Assembly (NCBI GenBank): GCA_031216915.1
Contig: CM062292.1
Span: forward strand, 6,139,920 to 6,203,919
Direction: 5' to 3'
DNA length: 64,000 bases
Source: Pictodentalium vernedei
Lineage: Eukaryota; Mollusca; Scaphopoda; Dentaliida; Dentaliidae
A program made the translations under genes and the position numbers. The notes beneath the pieces were generated by a model. That model was not told the origin of the DNA, ran no database searches, and was given only the letters and a program-made list of their open reading frames with translations. Positions 35,117-44,812 of this stretch are shown piece after piece (within the stretch, counting starts at the first letter, position 1; each line of letters starts with the position of its first letter).

Positions 35117-35577
35117 TCACTTATGCATTCTCTTCGAATACCTTCCAATTCCATTCAAATGTACATCTTTCATATTGGGTAGAGGAATGAGTGTTTTTTT
35201 TTTTATCTGTTCCGTTTTCTCCTGTTCACAAACCTCAGTTTGTGTATCAGTAGTAATAAGTCCTTTACATGGTTTTGGTCCAGGTTTTCGCCGATGTGGA
35301 AGTTGTAATGGTTTCTCTTCTATCGTCTTGAATTCCAGTATACTATTATTACTGTTAGGTTCTCTGCTGATAGGACTACTTGGTTGTGACAAGATGTCAT
35401 TTCTCGTATAGCTTTTGAAATATCCTCCAGTAAACCTTCATTACGATCTGTTGAATAGTGGTTGATGCGGATTCACTCGCTATAGAATTCTCTTTTCCCA
35501 TCTTCTGATGAAAACATTGTAGGATCAGTACTTATTAAATCGTCAAAGTCTGATAAAAATTGAGTACTGCCATATTT
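35117..35577 (-). pseudogene. Divergent partner of the H4-like gene, frameshifted, unrecognised
   Basis: The downstream frame (35392-35117) is open for 91 codons: MSQPSSPISREPNS at its start, then a basic Pro-Lys patch RRKPGPKPCKG, ending RYSKRMHK. Upstream, another frame contains FLSDFDDLISTDP and, after a TGA, EGLLEDISKAIREMTSCHNQ, which joins the first by a frameshift. The basic patch looks AT-hook-like, suggesting DNA binding (inference). The helix EGLLEDISKAIREM could belong to a histone-fold-like helix, but I cannot support a family. Its promoter faces the H4-like gene, and its 3' end carries a histone-type stem-loop. Confidence 0.5.
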
Positions 35578-35599
35578 TCTTGACTAAACAAATACAATC

Positions 35600-35802
35600 A
35601 TCAATTGTTATTGTGACGTGGTATTTATAGGCAAACAAACCAAGCTGTCATTCTGATCAAAGTCTCTCCGAAGAACACTCACGTGCAATTTTGATTATAA
35701 GGTGGCTAAAAATCAGTCATTTACGACGTTTACTATCACATCCTTGGAGTAAGCATAAAACTGTCAACTCGAGCTAAATTATTACTTGATGCTGAACCAA
35801 CC
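35600..35802. promoter_or_regulatory. Divergent promoter, copy 2 (H4-like gene and its partner)
   Basis: On the minus side TATAAATA lies at about 35621-35628. On the + side CATAAAAC lies at about 35753-35760, some 45 bp before the ATG at 35803. Between them are blocks shared with 33762-33910, including CTCTCCGAAGAAC, TTTACGACGTTTAC and CTGTCAACTCGAGCTAAATT. The arrangement resembles divergent histone gene promoters in animals. Activity is inferred from sequence only. Confidence 0.6.
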
Positions 35803-36114
35803 ATGAGAATACAGCTATTCAGAGAGATGACGGCATCGAAGAGAATAAATGGAGTTGGAAGAGGTGGAATGAAGCGGGAATCAGCCATTACTATTCCAAG
35901 AAATAATGTACAAAGACTTGCAAGAAGAGCTGGTGTCGAGAAAATTTCACCATCAGTATTTGATGAAATTCAACAAGATTTACAACAATTTCTATGGAAT
36001 GTCATCAGGGATACCGTCCAATACGCAAGATTAAGAGAAGGTGAACACGCCATTGTTACTGGAGATGATGTTAACAAAGAATGTAAGAAGAATGGAATAA
36101 ATATGCTGGGTTAG
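35803..36114 (+). CDS. Histone H4-like protein in the Polinton
   Basis: The intact frame has 103 codons, the length of canonical H4 with its methionine. The tail contains KRINGVGRGGMKR, comparable to the GLGKGGAKR region of H4. The core contains QRLARRAGVEKIS (H4 RRLARRGGVKRIS), FLWNVIRDTVQYA (H4 FLENVIRDAVTYT) and IVTGDDV (H4 TVTAMDV). By eye about 30 of 70 core positions are identical, with a two-residue insertion before the last strand. The three helices of the histone fold are therefore all represented. It is followed by a canonical histone stem-loop and is divergent from the gene at 35577. Canonical animal H4 is almost invariant, so this divergence implies a specialised or virus-type protein, perhaps packaging DNA in the virion or altering chromatin; that role is inferred. 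Confidence 0.88.
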   Translation: MRIQLFREMTASKRINGVGRGGMKRESAITIPRNNVQRLARRAGVEKISPSVFDEIQQDLQQFLWNVIRDTVQYARLREGEHAIVTGDDVNKECKKNGINMLG

Positions 36115-36139
36115 CGATTCAAAAGAAAAAGAAAGCAAA

Positions 36140-36181
36140 GGCCCTTTTCAGGGCCACCATATATTGCAAAAAAGAGAAAAC
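36140..36181 (+). terminator. Canonical replication-dependent histone 3' stem-loop with purine-rich downstream element
   Basis: GGCCCTTTTCAGGGCC at 36140-36155 forms a 6-bp stem with a TTTC loop and is followed by ACCA, the normal cleavage context. It starts 26 nt after the stop codon. GCAAAAAAGAGAAAACA at 36166-36182 fits the histone downstream element that base-pairs with U7 snRNA. This is the signal recognised by stem-loop-binding protein in animal histone mRNAs. Confidence 0.9.
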
Positions 36182-36182
36182 A

Positions 36183-36835
36183 CTTGATACACATACTTGA
36201 CAGTTTTCCACTTGAGCCTCATAGTTCCCACATTTTGACAATCTATGTTTTTTCATTGCGGTCAAAAAAGCCTATCCTTATTCCCTTTGATTTTACAAAT
36301 GGTGAAATGCAAAACATGTTTTTTCTTTCAGAATTTGTGCATTGCAAAATTATGAAAAACAAAAAAGATTATGTGTAACACAAATACGTTTTACGCTGTA
36401 AATCAATTTATTCTTAACATGAGATTATTTTTACTTGCACATAAATTAGGTTTTCAGAAAATTGATTTGTTTGAAACATAAAAAACATTTTATCAAAAAT
36501 CTATTTGAGAAAAAGATTTTATGATATGAAAACTTTAGAAAATAAAAATTATTTTTCTGTTTGCAAATTACTTTTCTAAAAATAGTTTTTTTTTTTTTTT
36601 GTAAAACAGAAAACCTTTTTCAGAAAACTAATTTGCAAACAGAAATTTTTTTTTGGGAGTTTTTAGTTCTATGCAATTTTTGTACTTGCCTGACAAATAG
36701 TTTTCTTGAAAACTAATTGTTAGACAAGTAAAAAAAACAAATTCCTACCCGAGAATATTCGAACAGAAAACATAAGATCATTACCTTTTCTGAATTTTAT
36801 TCCATGAATATTTTGTGATACAACACAGTTATCTT
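36183..36835. other. AT-rich intergenic region
   Basis: Very AT-rich with inverted phrases such as GAAAACTAATTTGCAAAC against GTTTGCAAATTA (about 36558-36640) and runs of T and A. Short frames have no recognisable content. Confidence 0.5.
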
Positions 36836-37030
36836 TCACTTTCTGAATGTCGCTTTTTGAATGTCACTTTTCAAATGTTCATTACAGTTTCTTGCACAGT
36901 CTCGACACTTCTGTTTTACTGTCCTTAGCTTTACGTTTTTTAAAACTTTCATTGGCGGTACAACTTCCTCTGGAAATAATGTTTCTAATTCATCATCTGT
37001 TTTTGTTTCACTTGGTATATTCATATTATA

Positions 37031-38549
37031 TACTATTAAAAAAGTAGGGGATATTTGATAAAAGTGAGATGCATGAAGAAATATATTTATATTTTCACCA
37101 AACAGACAGTTGAGGCATTGCACTGTGACATTTGGGGAATGATTTCAGCGATAGCTGGGTGTCTGACAAGCACACGTTCCACGCACTGAGCTGTAGAAGA
37201 CAAGGACGGTCAGTCAGAGAATTTACCACATTCAGTCCAAGACCTCACTTCCTTGTAAATTCTCCTCGGTTCGCGAGACAAGCGCGGATCCGACGTGGCA
37301 TACTCCTCACAAGGCGTCCAATATCAGCTTGTCTGATGTTATTCCATTCTTCCTGCAGTGCAGCGGCGAGTTCCTGGATACTGGTAGGGGGGTGGGGTGT
37401 TGGCGTTGTCGAACGCGCCTGCCAAGCATATCCCAGACGTGCTCGATTTGTGAAAGGTCTGGACTCAGTGCTGGCCAAGGCAGTGTAGTGATGTTCTGCC
37501 CCTGGAGAAACTCTGTAGCGACACGGGCCCTGTGCTTTTGCATTGTCATCTTGGAAAATGAATTGACGTCCGTGACGTCGCGCAAATGGCACCACATGAA
37601 CTGCTGACATGCAGTCACGGTAGTACTGCCCTGTGACACGCCCTTGGATGACATGTAATGCTGTTCTGCAGGTAGTGGTTATGCCTCCCCACACCATAAC
37701 CGATCCACCACCAAAACGATCGTACCGGCTAACGGTTACGTCATAGTATCGTTCGTTCCGCCGCAGCCGCACCCTATTTCGCCTGTCGTGGAAGTCGAGA
37801 GTGAACCTAGATTCACCGGAAAACATGACGTTGTCCCACCGACAATTGTCCCAGCGCTGTCGTGCTCCACACCAATTACGCTTTGCAGCGATGTGACGTT
37901 CAGTCAAACGAGGTCGTTTAGCGTACAAAGTCCAGCTGTGTTGGCGATTTCGGGTAGTCTGACCACTGACTCGCATATCGGTCACTCGGTGCAGCTGCTG
38001 TCCAATTTCTGAGGCACTTTGATGCCGGGTACCTAATGCTGTGGTTCTGATGAAACGATCCTCGTTAGTAGTTGTCGACCTTGGACGACCTAACCAACGT
38101 CTGTCATCAACATTGTCTGTCTGACGGTAGCATGACCACAACCTGCTAATCACCGATTGCGTAACGTTGAGAATTTGAGCCACTGCAGTCTGTCTGTTGC
38201 CAACGTCCTACATGCCAACGACACGTAAACGTTTGTCACGTGTCAGTCTTTGCATACCTCAAAAGTTACGTTTCGACCAGAAACTATTGATGAACGAATT
38301 TATACCAAGAAAAGAACGATGAGACCTTCGAAAAAGCCCATCCAGTACAAATGAAAATTTCAAAACGTACTCCACAAACATTGAAGCGGCGCTTGTGCAA
38401 AACACCTGCACGAAGTTTTCGTGGGCTGGTGACATTCATGATCCACACTAAACTAGGTAACATATTGATGTGTCCAATCACGTGTATCCAATACCATTTT
38501 CCTAAAATATCAACATCAGTTTGGATATCCCCTACTTTTTTGAATAGTA
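37031..38549 (-). mobile_element. Tc1-like transposon inserted in a Polinton gene
   Basis: The ends are inverted: left TACTATTAAAAAAGTAGGGG and right, on the minus strand, TACTATTCAAAAAAGTAGGG. TA duplications lie at 37029-37030 and 38550-38551. Reading across the pre-insertion site restores an uninterrupted reading frame of the zinc-knuckle gene, which confirms the borders. The length of 1519 bp is normal for the superfamily. Confidence 0.88.
37245..38183 (-). pseudogene. Tc1-like transposase, mutated
   Basis: The frame from 38183 has a helix-turn-helix start (AQILNVTQSVISRLW) and the GRPR-type linker (LGRPRST). The first catalytic motif is changed to MFSGESRFTL where family members have an aspartate. 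The second motif, FIFQDDNAKAQ, is intact, and GGSVMVWGGI is present. A frameshift near 37510 moves the C-terminal motif WPALSPDLSQIEHVWDML, with its catalytic glutamate, into another frame (37654-37307). Loss of the first aspartate and the frameshift make it inactive. It is unrelated in detail to the copy at 1269-2282. Confidence 0.88.
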
Positions 38550-39139
38550 TATAACAAAGTATCTGATTCCTCATCAAAATCTGGTTACACATTATCGTCA
38601 GGTTTTGGTGAGGTATTAGGTATTGTGATATCCAGTGATGGAATCTTTCGTTCTATCTACTCTGGAAGAATGCCAAACCCTGTAGTAGGTGCTGGAAGAA
38701 TGCCAAACCCTATAGTAGGTGTTGGAACAGCTGGTGACCCCACATTGGTTGATTAGATACTTTTTTCAATGCACATTCATTAATGTGATGTCATTTCTGT
38801 TTGCAATAATGACATGCTCCTTCATTTGGACACATTTTAGCTAGATGGCCACTCTCCTTACAAATATAACAGTGCTTCGTGAGCTCGTAATGTTGATTGA
38901 CAAGAGGTTTTACTTCATGCCATGTATCAGGTATTATCTCATGCATAAATATTGTTTGGATTAAGTGTTTTCTCTAACTTTTAGGATCTCGCTATCCCCC
39001 TGCCTCTCATTTTATAATAAATACTGTTCGGGTCACTTGCTTTTTCTAATCTTGGATCTCTCACTTTATACATCTTTGGAGCAGTAGGAAATTCAGTCTT
39101 AACCTCTTGATAGTCTAAAAGCAAGTGTGAAGAAGGCTG

Positions 39140-39416
39140 ACAAGCAGTGGCCTTTTATACTCTCCTATTAAGAAATGTTTCATGTTATTATTGAAATGAA
39201 CCATGTGTATTTGTCAAATAATACTGGAAATAAAATGTATTGAATTGCAAATAATAGCATTCGTTACATTTTATTTCCAGTGTGATGTGAAAAATGCATA
39301 CAGTTTATTTTAATAATTCCATGAAACATTTCATCCCACATATGAATGTTATGGGTATGAAAAAGAGAACTTTCAGTTTTTACAGAAATGTCAAAGTGAA
39401 ACATTGAACAGTCAAA
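39140..39416. promoter_or_regulatory. Divergent intergenic region with inverted repeat
   Basis: The minus TATA box TATAAAAGG serves the zinc-knuckle gene. Between 39172 and 39345 are inverted blocks: AAGAAATGTTTCATG with ATACTGGAAATAAAATGT, facing ACATTTTATTTCCAGT with CATGAAACATTTCATC. The region separates the minus-strand gene from the BIR gene starting at 39417. It could be a small foldback insertion or a shared regulatory region. Confidence 0.5.
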
Positions 39417-40001
39417 ATGTCTCTACCACTTAATCATGCATATCCTATATACTTGTCAGAGCTTACACAACTTTCTAGTTTTAGGATGACAACAAATCCT
39501 ATTTTACAATCCAAGAAAGAAGAATTAGCTAAAGCTGGCTTTTTCTCTGTGGGAGACGGTAAAGTAAAATGTTTCATTTGTGGACAAGGTTTAATGAATT
39601 GTGAACCTAAAGCTATTCCTTTACAAGAACATGATGAGTGGTCACCAAATTGTCCTTACATCCAGCTTATTAGAAACTGTCAATTTTACAAACCACCATT
39701 ATGTATGCAAACACCTCCAGATAAAATATTATCAGTGATGGATTATGGATATAGTTTAAAACAAATATTTTTAACTATGAAAAAACATGACAGGACGTTA
39801 AATGATATTCCAGATTCTAATTTTATACTTTCACTCATGTTATTAGAAAATGTAAATATATCATTTAGTGATGTGACTGCAAGAAAAGCGGCACTTTCAA
39901 ATAAATTCAAAACTAACATAGACAAAATGTTCAGAGATGGTCTAGAAAATGATTATCCAGATTTACAAAGTACATCACCCCAAGATGAAGAAAAAATGTG
40001 A
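39417..40001 (+). CDS. Single-BIR (IAP-type) protein in the Polinton
   Basis: An intact frame of 194 codons. Residues about 16-84 form a BIR domain: SELTQLSSFR at its start, then GFFSVGDGKVKCFICGQGL. The zinc ligands are Cys52, Cys55, His72 and Cys79, with the exact C-x2-C-x16-H-x6-C spacing. No RING or CARD follows; the C-terminal 110 residues (MLLENVNISFSDVTARKAAL and so on) are unrecognised and mostly helical in appearance. BIR proteins bind caspases or other partners through a peptide groove, and several animal DNA viruses encode them. It lies between the zinc-knuckle gene and the polymerase, on the polymerase strand. Being undamaged among broken genes is notable. Confidence 0.87.
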   Translation: MSLPLNHAYPIYLSELTQLSSFRMTTNPILQSKKEELAKAGFFSVGDGKVKCFICGQGLMNCEPKAIPLQEHDEWSPNCPYIQLIRNCQFYKPPLCMQTPPDKILSVMDYGYSLKQIFLTMKKHDRTLNDIPDSNFILSLMLLENVNISFSDVTARKAALSNKFKTNIDKMFRDGLENDYPDLQSTSPQDEEKM

Positions 40002-42184
40002 AGAGAATAGTGAATTGTAAGCAACTATTGGGTAAAAAAGGGGGAGATTTTTCTCTTTTTTTATTTATTTTCTTCAAACTTGCTCTTTTGGACGTGAAGA
40101 AGTCAAGACTAATTTGTACAAGAGAATTCAGAAGATGAAGGGAAGCTTTGAAGGTAACAATGAGTTAGAGAGTGAAACAGAGGATATCAGTAGAGAGAGT
40201 ACCAGAGAATGAAAGTATTGTATACAATCCATCCTCAGATGCTAAGATTATCAAGAAACTTCAATTCAAAATCCCATATAAAAAGGAAAACATTTAAAGA
40301 ATTTGAGGAGAAGAATCCATTTGAAAACCCATCCAAAGTATTTGACAGCATTTTAGCAGAGATTACAGATGAATGTATGATAGAAGAAAATGACCACATG
40401 AGAGTGTCTGTGAATCACCCTGGGTTGGATATAGGTATATTTATTCCATTTGACAAAGCATCTTCTATCACTGGTAATACAGTGTTAGATGAAATTGAAA
40501 AAGGTGTACAATCCAATGATAACTTTACTATCCATGATGGGAAATTATCATTAGAAGTCACACACACTTCCTTATCACAAGGTTCTGGACGATATAAAGC
40601 TAACTCATTTGAATCTGCTGGTAAAATGGTTGGCAATAAAAGAAGTATTGTTGAAATTAAAAATTTTAATAATTCCATGTGTCTCACATGGGCCATTCTG
40701 GTAGGAAAGTGTCATGTTGATTAAGAAGCATCAGAACTTTGGCAAAAGGAATAGAAAAAAATTATAAATCCAAGAGCGAACTTTCAAGAAATTAAAACTA
40801 AGATATTGATGGACAAAGCAGGCCTTGTGGATATGAGGAGTATTATAAAATACAAGATCTGCTCTTTCCAGACTCCAGACTATGTCATCAAAATTCATAC
40901 CCAGTACAAAACTGATTTCATATTTGAACCACTGAAAACTACAAAAGATAGTAAAGTTATACATATATGCCACAATCACCAGCACTTTGACACCATTACC
41001 CACATAACAGGATGTTTAGGGTATCAGTATTATTGTGAACTTTGCAATCAAGACTATCTTTTTAAGGAACGTAAATGTGGTTGTGTTTGCTATGCTTCAA
41101 CAAAATGTATTTCTGAACACTCTATCACCTGTTACACTTGCAAAAGGCAGTTTGTAAATTCATCATGTTATCAAAATCACATCACTACAAAAGGGAAAGA
41201 ACAGAAAATCATTTGTGAACTTGTGTAAAAATGTAAAAATTGTAACACGTTAATTTACCCAAGAAAGGAAAACACATTTTGTGAGGGTTTTAAAAAATGT
41301 AAATATTGTCACCAAGAAGTAAATTCTATACATAAATGCTTCATTCCAAAATACACTTCACCTAATAATGACACAATGCCAAAAATTCCGTTTGTATGTT
41401 TTGATTTTGAAACTACTCAAGACTCAGGCATCACATTCCAAATTTCTGTATTGTTCATTGTGCTTGTGCAGATTGTGTCCATAAACCATAGATCAAATAT
41501 GTACTTCATGTAATCAATTTGGACAAAAAGAAGCAATATTTAAAGGGAGGTCCACTTTGCCAGATTTTTGTAAATGACTTTTCAGTAAAGAACATAAAGG
41601 GACTACAGCTATTACTCATAATTAAAGAGGATTTGATGGACAGTTTGTGTTAAGACATCTTGTTGAAAATGATAACACAGCTCCAGAAGTTATTATGAAA
41701 GGAAACAACATTGTTCTACTTCAAGCTTATGGTGTGAGACTCATTGATTCTTTAAGTTTTCTTTTCTTGAGATTGGCACAATTCCCTAAAACATTTGGTT
41801 TGACTGAATTAGCAAAAGGTTATTTCCCTCATCTGGCAAATACACAAACATATCAACATTATATTTAGATGCAAAGTTTTACATGCCTGATTCTATGTCT
41901 CTGTCAGATAGGGACGATTTCATTAAATGGCATAATCAAAAAACTCAACACCAATGCTACATTTAACTTTCGATAGGAAATGTTTTTTCATGAATATCCT
42001 TTTCTAATTCATTCCATAAGTTTGTGAATGCAGGGACAGGGAAGTTTCAAGTGTTTTTTCTTCAGTTCTATGGCAATGAATGATACCTGTCTGGCATATA
42101 TTTACAACTGTTTCATTTATACTGGGAGGTTCCCATTGTGCCAATCAAACACAAACAAGAGTGTAATTTGTATAAATCCTTTAC

Positions 42185-42330
42185 TTTCAAAATATTGGCA
42201 TGTAATCACCTCTATAAATATGGAGTTCATCGAAGGCACATAATCACCTCTAGAAATTACAGAAGCAGTCAATTCTTATCGACCGCTTCTGTAATTTATA
42301 GAGGTGATTACATGCCTTCGATGAACCACA
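42185..42330. repeat. Foldback inside the LINE
   Basis: TCACCTCTAGAAATTACAGA and TCTGTAATTTATAGAGGTGA face each other around a 20-bp loop. ATGTAATCACCTCTATAAAT with GTTCATCGAAGGCA is repeated around it. It looks like a local inverted duplication of LINE sequence. Confidence 0.7.
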
Positions 42331-42599
42331 TATTTGAACTCCAAAAATCAAATGACTTTGTACCAATGAATAATATAGTGTTTCATAGCTTTGTGTGGCA
42401 AGGCTTTTTTAATCTTACTGAGGGCATAACTGGAAAGAGCAACTTTTGAACAAATTTGTGATATGTGTGCATTGTAAGAAAGATTTTTATCAAGATTAAT
42501 GCCAAAGTATTTTCATTGTCTTTACCACTGACTTTACTGATGACTTCATTGTTTATACAGATTTCTTGGTGGATGGATATTTTATCTTTATGGCATAGG

Positions 42600-42851
42600 T
42601 TAACCCTTTACCTAACATGAAAAGCAGACGACACTTGCAAAAAAAAATCTTGAATAACTATTTTTTTTCATTTTTTGTCTCAAAAACATAGGTTATGACC
42701 CCTCTTTGGAACGAGCTCGACGAGCTCGTTCCAAAGAGGGGTCATAACCTATGTTTTTGAGACAAAAAATGAAAACAATAATGAAAATTAATTGGCGATT
42801 TTTGAGAATAGCACTGGCCGGTTTGGGCCGTTACGTTACGTAAAGGGTTAA
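42600..42851. mobile_element. Palindromic TTAA MITE, family A second subfamily, nested in the LINE
   Basis: TTAA flanks CCCTTTACCTAACATG and GTTACGTAAAGGG. The central hairpin has GACCCCTCTTTGGAACGAGC arms. The LINE reading continues on both sides, so the nesting order is Polinton, then LINE, then MITE. Confidence 0.9.
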
Positions 42852-44812
42852 ATAGTATGAATTTGGGTTTTTTGCATTCAAAACTAAATCGTTGGTGACA
42901 CACCAGTCAAATAATTGTTGAAGTTCATTGGTGAAGTCTAAAGCTAGCAAGTTAATATCCAAACCAGATTTTTTTACCAAGATGACATCTGCAAGTGATG
43001 TAAGGTTCGATTTTGTGGACTTGTGAATATCATTTATATATAAGAAAAAGAAAAGAATAGAACCATGTAGATCTCCATATGTCAGCTCAGTTAGGCTGGA
43101 TTTACTCTCTCCGTAGAAGACATATTGGGTCCTATTTTGGACTACTGGGCCAGTCATTTGCCTTGCTTCTTATTCCATAATATTCTAAGGTTTTAATTAA
43201 TATGTCATGACTTATAGTATCAAAGGCTTTCGGGAGATCCAGAAATGTATCTGGGTTACTATCTTTGCTATTTTTGTTATTCCAATCAGCCATGTAATTT
43301 AACAGTTGCATAATCAGTTGCAGAGAACTATTTTGTTTCCTGAACCCATATTGGTGTTGATAAAGAGTATCAAGTTTATTAAGGAATTTTACAAGTCTTA
43401 TTGACATTAGTTTTTCTAGAATTTTTTAAAAGACAGAAAGGATACGGATAGGCCTGTAGTTTGTAAATTTGTTTTCCTCACCCAATTTGAAAACTGGCAT
43501 ATCCTTAGTGATTTTCATCCTGTTGGGAATCTTTCCCTGACTGAATGAGTTGTCCATAATATGGGCGAGTGGGGTAGCCACTTGGTTTATTGAATGTTTA
43601 AGGATGTTAGAACTAATATTTTCACATATTGACTTGGTTTTGTTCTCATATCGCTTACAACCATAGACATTTCAAAGGGTGATGTTGGAGTTATGAATAA
43701 CATATCATGATATGAATCATTCAACAACTCTACAAATGACTTATGGCTTTTAGATATCAATTTAGATGTTTGGTTTCTTATATTTGGTAAAAAGAATTAA
43801 ATTTGTGCACAATCTCATCTGTTGCATATATTGTCTTGTCACCAACATTAAAAAATGAGTGTAAAATGCATTGCTGTTTATTGCTATTTAATGCATTACT
43901 AAGCATTTGCCAAGTTTTCCACATATTTTTCTTGTTTTCTGATTAAACAAGATTAAATAAACAAAACAAGGCTACGTTTTTCATTGCCTTGGTTTGTTCT
44001 TTAATCTCGTTGAAGAGTCTGCAGTAATTTTTATAGCTCCTGGTATTCAAATCCAAGGGACATCTTAGTTATTTTAAAGAAAATTTTGTTCTTATTGTTG
44101 GCAGATATTATAAGTCCTTTTGTCAACCAAGGCTTTTGTTTTACAAATTTCTTATTTGGCATTTGTTTTCAAAATGGGAATGGCAAAATCATTGAGTTTG
44201 AAGGTTTAGGTCTAAAAATTATGGTTACAAATGTGTTAAAGATGGACAAATACACACTTCATGTAACGTCAAAGGGATTACATTAGATTTCAACACATCA
44301 GAAAAAGTCAGTTTTGAAAGTGTGGTTGAATGTGTGGAAGACAGACAGAATTACAAAATAAACATTGAATATACTCATAGAATTAAACGTAACAAGAACA
44401 GACAAGGCACAAGTGAAACACAAACCAAAGCATTTCGATCTGTATACACACAACATTATGTGGTAAATAAATATTAGACATGTCCATATGGCTTTAAGGT
44501 ATAAATAATTTAAACGAAACAAGAATAGAAATGTGTAAATAAACATGAGAATGTCCATACAGGTTAAAAGTATAAATAGCCCCCACTTAGGATGTTAATG
44601 GAATATTTGAATTTCATACTGTATGCTTTTCAACTTATTACTCCTAATAATAGAAGATGTTATTCAAAAACAATTAGAAAAAACAGAAATGTATATTGAA
44701 TTTTGTAATGCATTATACATGATGAATGGCTTTTTACAAAGACAATTTTATTGTTTATGATGAACAAATCGTACATTATTTATATAAACAATATGTACCA
44801 CAAACTGATTAA

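Larger units (their letters stand above)
36836..39073 (-). pseudogene. Double CCHC zinc-knuckle protein, split by a Tc1-like insertion
   Basis: ATG at 39073 opens MYKVRDPRLEKASDP. After frame breaks the signal runs to a zinc knuckle, CYICKESGHLAKMC (38870s). A second knuckle with spacing C-x2-C-x4-H-x4-C follows, in which one spacer codon is TGA. A Pro/Gly-rich segment with repeated FGILP leads to DEESDTLLY, where the Tc1-like element at 37031-38549 is inserted. Reading resumes in the same frame at NMNIPSETKTDDELE, then KCRDCARNC, and stops at 36836. A TATA box (TATAAAAGG, minus strand, about 39152-39160) precedes it. Zinc knuckles bind nucleic acid; the role in the element is unknown. Confidence 0.65.
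41977..44170 (-). mobile_element. CR1/L2-like LINE fragment inserted in the polymerase gene
   Basis: On the minus strand, ORF2 reverse-transcriptase motifs appear in order. These are KPWLTKGL (about 44140), IPNRMKITKDMPVFKLG, YRPIRILS, LDTLYQHQYGFRKQNS, FLDLPKAFDTISHDIL (near 43210) and degraded forms of the later motifs. The C-terminal ILKVKDLYKLHSC is near 42150. There are many stops and frameshifts, the YADD-type motif is not intact, and no endonuclease domain is present. A family A MITE (42600-42851) and a foldback (42185-42330) sit inside it. Its polymerase-side borders are approximate. Confidence 0.85.
40209..44480 (+). pseudogene. Polinton protein-primed DNA polymerase B, broken and interrupted by a LINE
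   Basis: This enzyme would replicate the element from a protein primer. The N-terminal segment (40209-40724) has NHPGLDIGIFIPFDKASSIT and CLTWAILVGK. After two stops and a frameshift a Cys-rich zinc-binding segment follows (40806-41228, CELCNQDYLF, CYTCKRQFV). The exonuclease I motif FDFETTQ is near 41402-41422. Exonuclease II (HN, stop, RGFDGQF) carries TAA at 41623-41625. AKGYFPHL lies near 41816. The LINE at 41977-44170 replaces or displaces the catalytic palm. The C-terminus resumes at about 44175 (KIIEFEGLG, KNYGYKC after a frameshift, CNVKGITLDFN, AFRSVYTQHYVV), with a stop just before CPYGFK. DTD-type catalytic motifs are not seen. Non-functional. Confidence 0.92.

Noticed and set aside
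37132..37607. Plus-strand frames opposite the Tc1-like transposase
   Set aside because: Antisense shadows of the transposase, which has recognisable motifs on the minus strand.
37026..38556. TATA-like boxes of two Polinton genes sharing AATAGTATATA upstream
   Set aside because: These are the inverted ends and TA duplications of the Tc1-like element, not promoters; removing the element restores a reading frame.
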